Below are positions 47,701 to 56,700 of a DNA stretch of 64,000 nucleotides, piece after piece. Source of the stretch: Macrosoma leucophasiata (Eukaryota; Arthropoda; Insecta; Lepidoptera; Hedylidae); contig JAWQUS010000017.1 of the NCBI GenBank assembly GCA_036365455.1, positions 9,176,001-9,240,000 of the forward strand, in the 5' to 3' direction. A program made the translations under genes and the position numbers. The notes under the pieces are model-generated. The model worked only from the letters and a program-made list of their open reading frames with translations, was not told the origin of the DNA and did no database searches. Within the stretch, counting starts at the first letter, position 1. Each line of letters opens with the position of its first letter.

Positions 47701-50700
47701 ACCAAAAACCCAGAAGAATATTCGACAATTTTTGGGAAAAGTAAACTTTTACCATAAATATATACCAAGGAGCGCAATAATTCTTGACCCATTACATAAT
47801 TTGCTAAGAAAAAATCATAAGTTTGTTTGGTCTGAAGAATGTCAAAATGCGTTTGAAAAAATAAAGAGTCTCTTGTGTTCACAGCCAATACTAGAAATTT
47901 ATGATCAAAATCTACCAATAAATATTTATACTGATGGTTCTCTGCTGGGTGTTGGAGCAATTTTAAAACAAGTACAACTAGATGGTAAAGAAAAACCAGT
48001 AGCCTATTTTTCAAAAAAACTGAATGGAGCGCAAAAGAAGAAAAAGGCAATATATTTAGAATGCTTAGCTATTAAAGAAGCACTAAGATATTGGCAGTAC
48101 TGGCTGATAGGTAAATCGTTTACAGTCTACACAGACCATAAACCATTAGAAAACATGAACTTAAAAGCTAGAACAGACGAAGAACTAGGTGATTTGACTT
48201 ATTACCTTTCACAATATGATTTTAAAATCAAATATTCCCCTGGAAAAGATAATTTAGAAGCGGACTGTTTAAGTCGGAATCCTGTATTAGAACCAGAGGA
48301 TAATCTAGAAGAACAACTGAAAGTTGTGAACTTAATTACATTAGAAGATATTGTAATAGATCAGAATCAAAATAAAGAAATACAGAGAAACAATAATAAA
48401 ATAATCAAAAAACACAATTTATACTTCAAAAGAATTAGGAACAAAGAGAAAATAATAATAACAGAAGAATTCAGTATTAAATTTATTAAGCGAATACATG
48501 AAGATCTATGTCACATTGGAGTGGGACAAATGCTAACGACTATTAGTTCACTGTACGCAACAAAAAATTTAACGAAAAATATTAAAAATGTTTGTAGGAA
48601 TTGTGAAATTTGCATAAAAAACAAAACAAGAGGACAACACAAATACGGATTAATGTCATATTTAGGCCCAGCGACAAGACCCTTTGAAATAGTATCAATA
48701 GACACAATTGGAGGTTTTGGTGGTTCTAGATCAACCAAGAAATACATACATCTTTTAGTGGACCACTTCACTAGATATGCATTTATTATAACATCAAAAA
48801 CCCAGGGTGCACATGACTTTATAAAGCTAATAAATAAGGTCGCTGAAACCGAAGAGATTGGGATGCTCCTTACCGACCAGTATCCTGGAATAAACTCTAA
48901 AGAATTCAAGAAATTCCTTACTGACAAACAAATAACAATAATTTTTACAGCAGTGAATGCACCGTTTTCTAATGGCCTAAATGAAAGGTTGAATCAAACG
49001 ATAGTTAACAAAATTAGATGCAAAATCAATGAAGATGGAGAAAACAGAGCGTGGACTACAATAGCACATGAATGTGTAGAAAAATACAATCAGACTAACC
49101 ACTCAGTAACTGGCTATGCACCATGTTATTTGCTATACGGAACAGATGTTAAGGTTCTACCAAAAGTACTACAACAAGGAGGTATAAATAGTGACTGGAT
49201 CGAAGATAAGAAAACAGCGCTTAATAATACCTTGAAATCACATTACTATAACAAAATGAGGTATGATAGGAATAGAAAACAAAGAGAATTCAGTGTGGGA
49301 GATCTAGTATATATAGAAAATGGGAATAAACTAAATAGGAAAAAGCTAGATGAATTGAGAATTGGACCATATAAAATAATTAAAAAGAAATCTAATACAA
49401 TTTACGAGATAGATACAGGACATAGAAAAACAGAGTCAAATCTTTTTCATATCACAAAACTAATTCCAGTACAGATAACAGAGGATGAGAATGTGCAAGT
49501 ATCAAATGGAGAACTGGAGTGAAAATTCACGGGTGAATTTTCTTCCCCATGGGGGGAGATGTAAAGAAATACTATTTCTTTCTTCGCACTCTGTGTGTTT
49601 ACTTACCATGAAGTTTGGTTATAGTTTTTAACTTTTTAATTGTCTGATTTTAAAGAAGAAACGAATTCAGAATGTCAGATGACAGATTTAAATACGAGTT
49701 GATTGACAATTGGATAATCAATGAAAATTTTAATATTATATTATTTTATGTTTTAAAAGTGAAAGAATAAACTTTAATTGTCGTTTCTTCTTTACAGGTT
49801 TGAGTTCATATTGTTTTATATTACCTAAATAAAATAGTCTCTGTATAAAAAAAACTAACAATAAATCTTCTTTACAGCAACACAAGGTTTATTTCTTTCA
49901 TGTAGTAAAACAGTCTTATATATATATAAATCTCGTGTCACAATGTTTGTCCTCAATGGACTCCTAAACCACTTAACCGATTATAATAAAATTCGCACAC
50001 CATGTGCAGTTCGATACAACTTGAGAGATAGGATAGCTTACATTACGCTATGACTAATAGGAGCAGAGAAGCGCGGGCGAAGCCGGGGCGGGCCGCTAGT
50101 ATTATATAATTTACTTTCCACTATGTACTAGTTACTAGCACAGTTTTTTTACCATGCACGTTTTCTAATGTCTTTACCCTTAAATTTCTTTGTGAGATAA
50201 CCATAAAGAAATCGGAAAGTAAACCTAAAGACGTACATATTCCATTCAGGTTAGAAACGACAGATTCTATGATTTATCATATTTTACATTACTGTACCAT
50301 AAAAATATAGATTACTAGCTGACCCGGCAAACTTCGTATTGCCTCAGAATGAAATAATCATGTGTCAAATGTTTGATAGATACAGACTATTTCTATGGGA
50401 AAATAAAATTATGGTTTTTACTGTTTCCCTTCAATTTCTTCATATTTTCTTACCTTCCCTGGCTGGACTTCCAAAATCATTCAAAACCAAAATTAGCCAA
50501 ATCGGTTTAGCCGTTCTCGAGCAAGACTAACGAACAGTAATTGATATATATATAGATAGATAAATAAATAGAAAAAAAAAAATTGGAAAGTTTTAGACAA
50601 AAATAATAGAAGCATTTCAACATATTGAAAACACTAAGCTGATGTTACCCCCTTCTAATTATCTCTTGGTCTTCCTAACATACCGTAAATCCTAAAAGTT

Positions 50701-53700
50701 AACATGTATTTTCTCTCTACCTTAATTTTGTTTTTCTTTCAGGTGTTTATATTATGTCGAAGAGTTCAGGCATAATGAAGATTGATTCACCAGGAAAATT
50801 AGGACCGGGTTTGAACATAGATCAAGAGGCCATTAGAAAACAGATCTTGGCTGCAAAACAGGTAAAATGTAGCAAGATGTTCAAATTAATTAAAACAGAT
50901 TATGGAAAAGACGTATCTGCTTAATTCATACGCCCGTCTCGCGTGTTTGCCATCGATTCACTTTCAATTAATAAACATGGCGAAACTATAAGGGTTCCTT
51001 GTTTACTACGGAACCCTAAAAACTAACGCGTGACGTATTTGCAATTCGATAATTGGTTCAATTTTTGGTGAGGTGCATTCGCTTTTTGAGTAAGAATTTC
51101 TAGTTTGGTTTGGTCACACTCTGTATTCAGCGCGCTCCTTTTCTTTTCTATAATCTGACTTAATTGTCTATACCCACGAGAACGGAAAAGAAATATGCCT
51201 TTATTTAATATTGTATTGTTTTCTTTAGAAGAAAATAGAAGAAACAAAGAAAATGTCCCCAGCCCGTAGTCCAGTTCCTACACAGGTTTGTATTTAAATC
51301 ATAGAATTTGTTTATTTTTGCTATTATATACTTTTCGAATAAAAAGCCAATAAAGCTTATCGTGCTAAGTTTGCTTAGTATGTCGTATTTATGACGTAAA
51401 ATAATGTACTTAACGGTATTTTTTACAGATAAAGAAAACTTATGGATCTGGTGGGCAACAGGTTACAGAAAAAACTATAATCACGCCGTCTGGCCAAAAA
51501 ATCATACAGCGCACAATCCAAAGGCCTTATGGACAAGCAGATGGAAAGTCCCCTGTCACAATACTGAACAAAAAGTTGGCACAAGTGAGTTTTATTTTGA
51601 TATGAAATTGGATTCTTGTGATTTACCTTTAGCTCGCAAATCAACGATTGTTGTAATTTTACTACTTACAGCACATTGGCACATACAATTTCCTTTAAGG
51701 GGCTTTTACTGGAAAGTAATACAGCCATGATGTATAAGCATACGAGATACGTAAGAAATGTTTTAGTTGTATTAAAATATGCCATGGCTTTGTAAGTCGC
51801 ATAGTTAATGTGTAAGATAGAAAGAGATAAAAGAGAGATTAGCAACACTTTAAATAAAATAGGTCTATGGATAAAGGGGTTAGAATTCATCAATGGCAAT
51901 GGTTGTCAAGTAAATACTGGAAGCCTATAGACATCTACAATGTCCACAATGCGTTGTCACTTCTGAGGCCTAAATAGTTTTGACTCTGTGATAGTGATTA
52001 TTATTACAATCCAACTGGAACACTGTAATGGTGAATTTACATCACGCAAAAACATTTGTCAGATACTAGAAACTTTATTTGAAGTTGTGAATTATCCTGA
52101 CTTTCTTCATATTTGTCACAATTTGTCAGGGTGACAGTCTCCTGAGGCGCGGCGGCGGCGGCGTGCGGGGACGCGGGCGCGGCTTCTCCGTGTCGACGGC
52201 CGCCGGCAACATCGTACGTGTCCGGGAAAAGGCCGTCAGCTTTGACCCCTTTGACAAGGTCCGCATCTCTTTACTTCTTCTTGTGCAGAGTGGATAATAA
52301 TACGAGAAATTGAATTCCTCCAAAAATCGAATTGAATAATATGTCATACTTTTATCACAAAACACTTCTTTATGAGTAATATGAAGCTCCGCAACCAAAA
52401 TTACCGGATACCCGAAATATATTTCAGTCCGTAACCTAATCCAAAATAAAAATTTCTGGCATATTGTACATCAGTGCAGTACAATAAAGATTAGCTAATG
52501 TGTGTTCTTCTTTACATCAAAAGGTGGAACGTTAGCCAAAAAAACGCTAAATATCATGAAATGTTCTGAAAGTTATTTAGCTCATATAGCTAAAATATCC
52601 CAACTCTTCAAGTAAATCTATGTCCTTTCTACCAACAGATTCCAAGGAAGTAAGGAAACTGTTTTTTCTTAGCTGAGTCGATCTCATACAGTGTCATCAG
52701 TGTGAACACAAGTCTTAACAGATTCGTCATGTGAGTCTTCCTAGCTCTGTTTAAGAAAATCGTTGTTTGTCTTTTCTTCAAAGCTGGCGATAGAGATGAT
52801 CTTTCAAACTATAAACCCATATCGCTCTCGTCCATGCTCTCTAAAGTCCTAGAAATCGAAGTGTTTCGTGTAGGCTACGGAACCCTAAAAACGACGCTAT
52901 AAACATATGTGATATCACACAAGTTTGATTCTGTTTTCTTAATATGAACCGTGACACACTGTACACCCGCCAGTCGGAGCCGTCGTCGGACTCGTCGGAC
53001 GGCGTCGAGGATCCGTTCCCGCGCGACCTGGGCCCGCTGCCGCCGCCGAGCCCCGAGCGGCCGCTGTCGCTGTGCCCGCTCACCGGCCGCCGCATGGCGC
53101 GCGCCGAGGGCGAGCCCACGCCGCCGCCCACGCCGTCCCCGCCGCCCACGCCGTCGCCGCCGCCCGCGCCCGCCCCCGCCCTCGCGACACGCCGCGCGCC
53201 CGCGCCCGTCACCCCGCCGCCCACGCACGCGCCCGCCATGCTCATGAAGGTACGCGCGATAAGTGATCGTTCAACATTTGACTAGAATTATTTTAATTTA
53301 CGGATTGAAAGGGACTTAGAAAGTCTTATTCATTATCTGATTCGAAAAGAGCGCGCTCACGGCGCTTTAAAAGTTTCGGGGAATATGCTCCTTAGCCTGA
53401 GTTTCTTCTGCTTGCATTGAAATGGAAGCGGCGTCCTGCTTCGTATTGGGAGCCGTCGCGGTGCAGGTCCCTAGAAGTGTGATGTCACGTCGTGGATTGA
53501 CGTCGCAGCGGCGATGGCTGCACATCTTCAAGCTGTGAGCAGCCAATCGATTGGCCCAGTGGTGACGCTCCCAATTATGGCGGAGTCGTGTCCCGGTCCG
53601 AAGTCGGGACACACGACCGTATCCCTAGCGTGAATCCCCGCACCCGAGAATAAAACCCGGATCGGGTGAATAACGTGACGTCGTCACCGGGTTATTTTAC

Positions 53701-56700
53701 TAATATCGGGCTCAGGCGAGTCCACGCACCTACTCCGTGGTCCCCGTCGTGCCACTCGCGCAATTTCTTCACCCCACTTCTTTAGGTTCATACAAACGGT
53801 TCTTAAGGTCGTCGTCACACGGGCGTCACTTTGAATACTTAAGTTTGTTATAGGTGGAAATGTCACCGGGAGGAACTACAGGGATGCTAGTACAAGGAGA
53901 TGGCGCGCAACCTTCATTACCTGTGCTCACGGATGAAGATGGGGTGAGTTTCTAACTAAATCAAGTGTGATCAATGGCATAAAATTACAATAATCATGTA
54001 GAATAATGATCACTTAAAGCGATGAGGCCGCCAATAATACTTGTTTTTTTTGTAATGTGTACAGTATAGTATGTATGTATGTTATGTGTATGTGTTTACA
54101 AATTATTGGAATATTGCAGACGGAAGTGAAAGTAGAAGCCAGTGCGATGAAACAATTGTTGGAAGAGGGAGTAGGCGTAGACGAAGGTGAAGAAGTGAGC
54201 TTGTTGCACACTGGACACCCGCCCATCATGATCCGCGGCGAAGATGGCGTATTGTACCAGGTTGGTATCTTTCCATTTTATCACTTTTTTACGGCGTAGA
54301 AATATGCCGTAAATAAGTGATAAAATGGAAAGAGATAAAGATTTCTTATTATACCAAGGCAGAAAAAAATGATTTAAGTGCACTTGTGTGTACTTTCCCT
54401 AATATTATACTTTGATTACAAATTTTTGTGTGAGGCCAACTGATACGCTTAAATTATAAAAAATAAGTCTGCTCCATATGTTGCTAAGTGATAACTGCAC
54501 CCCAAACAAAGACCAGAGGTCAAAATGCAGATGCGTTACCACTTCTGAGGCCTAAGGTGTTATGCCTCTGTGCCGGAAATTACAGGGCCGTACATTACCA
54601 CCTGACCGGAACACGAAAGTTCTGAACACTACCATTTAACGGCAAGTATATTAGGTAATGCGGTAGTGCCTACGCCCGCGAGCTCCGTCACTGGAGCTCT
54701 ACCATCAGTGCATGTGTATCATGTTGTATCATGAGTTATCATTGAAGTGATATTATTTACTCAGTCTAGAAATTTACCTAGATCAATAATTCATTGTAAG
54801 GTAAATGAAAGGGTAAGGTATATATAAGTTTTAAGGTATATACGAGGGTGGATCCAAAAGTTCGAAGCCCGACCAAGAAAATGAAAGAAAAATGGGTCTA
54901 ATTTTATTTTTCGACATAGTCTCCATCTAGCTCAACACACTTCTTCCACCTGAACTGCAACTTGTTTATCCCCTCGAAAAAAAAAGATTCCGAAAGGTCG
55001 GCGAAATACTCGTTTACTGCGACTATCACCTCATTTTGGTCGAAAATTTCGAGCCACCCAAATGTTTTTTTAAATTTGGAAATAAATTATAATCTGAGGG
55101 GGCTAAATCCTGCGAAAAAGGTGGGTGGGGCAGCAATTCGTAGCCACAATCATGGATTACAGACATTGTTTCAACCGAAGTTTGAACACTTGCATTGTCT
55201 TGATGGAACAAAACTTTCTTACGCAACATTCCCGGCCTTTTTTCTTTTATTTCTTCTCGTAGTCTTCGTAAAAGGTTACAATAATAACTAGAATTAATAG
55301 TTTGACCTTTCGGTAAATAATCTACAAAAATAATGCCCTTCGCATCCCAAAAAACAGAAGCCATGACTTTGTTAGTCAACAAAACGACTTTAGCCTTTTT
55401 CGGTGTAGGTGAGTCAGATCTTTTCCACTGTTTGGATTGTTGCTTTGATTCAGGAATATGGTGATGAACCCAGCTTTCATCCCTGGTAACAAATCTAGAC
55501 AAAAAGTCCTCGGGTCAGTCTCAAAAAGTTCCAAACAGTCTCGCGAAATTGTGAATCGAACTCGTTTTTGTTCAGCTGTAAGCAACCTCGGGACCCAGCG
55601 AGCAGAAACCTTATGAAATCCCAATTCTTTCGTTATTATGTGTTGCACCCGGCCATAACTAATGTCTGTTGTCTCAGCTATCTTATCGATGGTCAAACGT
55701 CGATCAGCCAGTACGAGATCACAAATTTTATCGATGTTTTCTTTCGTGGTAGAGGTTGTAGGCCGTCCACTCCTAGGATCATCTTCAATGCTCTCACGAC
55801 CGCGCTTAAACTCAGCTACCCACTTCTTGACACTGGAATACGATGGAGCAGACTCCCACAAAGTGCCCACCATATCTTGATGGATGTCTTTTGGTGACAG
55901 GCCTTTTTTATTGAGGTACTTAATGACTGCACGATGTTCAATTTTTTCCATTATTGAAAATCGCGTCAGAATGCTTCAAACAAATAATCACAGAAAATTT
56001 ATATTGTGCAGTATCGGAATGAAACTACGCACAATAAATCAATAGAAGACATACTAACAAATGACGGTAAATTTAAAAAGATGTCATGTCTCCTTGTAGT
56101 TTGGGCCACGAACTTTTGGATCCACCCTCGTATCATTAACTATATATGATATTTATTTGTATTAGGATTTTCACTGAAAACTGTTTGATAATATTTGTGA
56201 ACGTGTGGAATCAGGTGGCAGGAGAGAACGAAGCCGGACAGACGTTGCTGGTGGCGGCGGAAGGGGTGGAGGGCGTGGAGGGGGTAGAGGGCGCCGTGGA
56301 AGGAGTGGAGGGTGCCGTTGACGGTGATGGGGACGGCGTCATGTATGTCACGCGGGAGGACGGCCAGGTAACGTGGTTTTGCATTATGTTGTTGGTGTAA
56401 TCGTCTTTAAAATGAGATGTGATTGTAGTCAATGACTTTGGGTAAAGTTTATGTTTGTTTTTTTTTTTTGAGGTGCTTTCTACCTATAAAAAAGAAAGAA
56501 AATATTTTTATTTCGAATAGATCTCTACAGATACTTTCAAAACTTCTCTCTATATGCACGCCACAGGCTAACAGATATTTGGGGCAGGAAGAGGGGAACA
56601 ATGTCTGGCACAAGTGTGATGTTGATATATTTTTGTAACATTGTGATGATCAATCACATTTATTATAGTTCTCGTAAAACTAAAATGCGACCGTGAAGTT

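Larger units (their letters stand above)
44887..49918 (+). mobile_element. Ty3/gypsy LTR retrotransposon, nearly intact, 5.03 kb
   Basis: Two 359-bp LTRs (44887-45245, 49560-49918) flank gag and pol. TATA occurs on both sides (44883-44886 and 49919-49922) as a 4-bp target duplication, though the TATATA context makes its edges uncertain. The polypurine tract ATGGGGGGAGA abuts the 3' LTR. I find no base differences between the LTRs on reading, so insertion is recent. No env frame exists after pol. Pol has one premature stop. It sits in Chromator intron 9, same strand, between exons at 44676 and 50743. Confidence 0.95.

Noticed and set aside
52924..52973. Extension of exon 14 upstream to ATG 52944 or to the AG at 52923
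   Set aside because: An in-frame TGA at 52926 blocks the earlier acceptor; [10 protein letters not shown] is intron sequence that happens to be open.
52841..53245. 134- and 117-codon minus-strand frames opposite Chromator exon 14
   Set aside because: They arise from the GC-rich CCG/CGC codons of the sense exon and consist of Gly/Arg/Ala runs with no domain.
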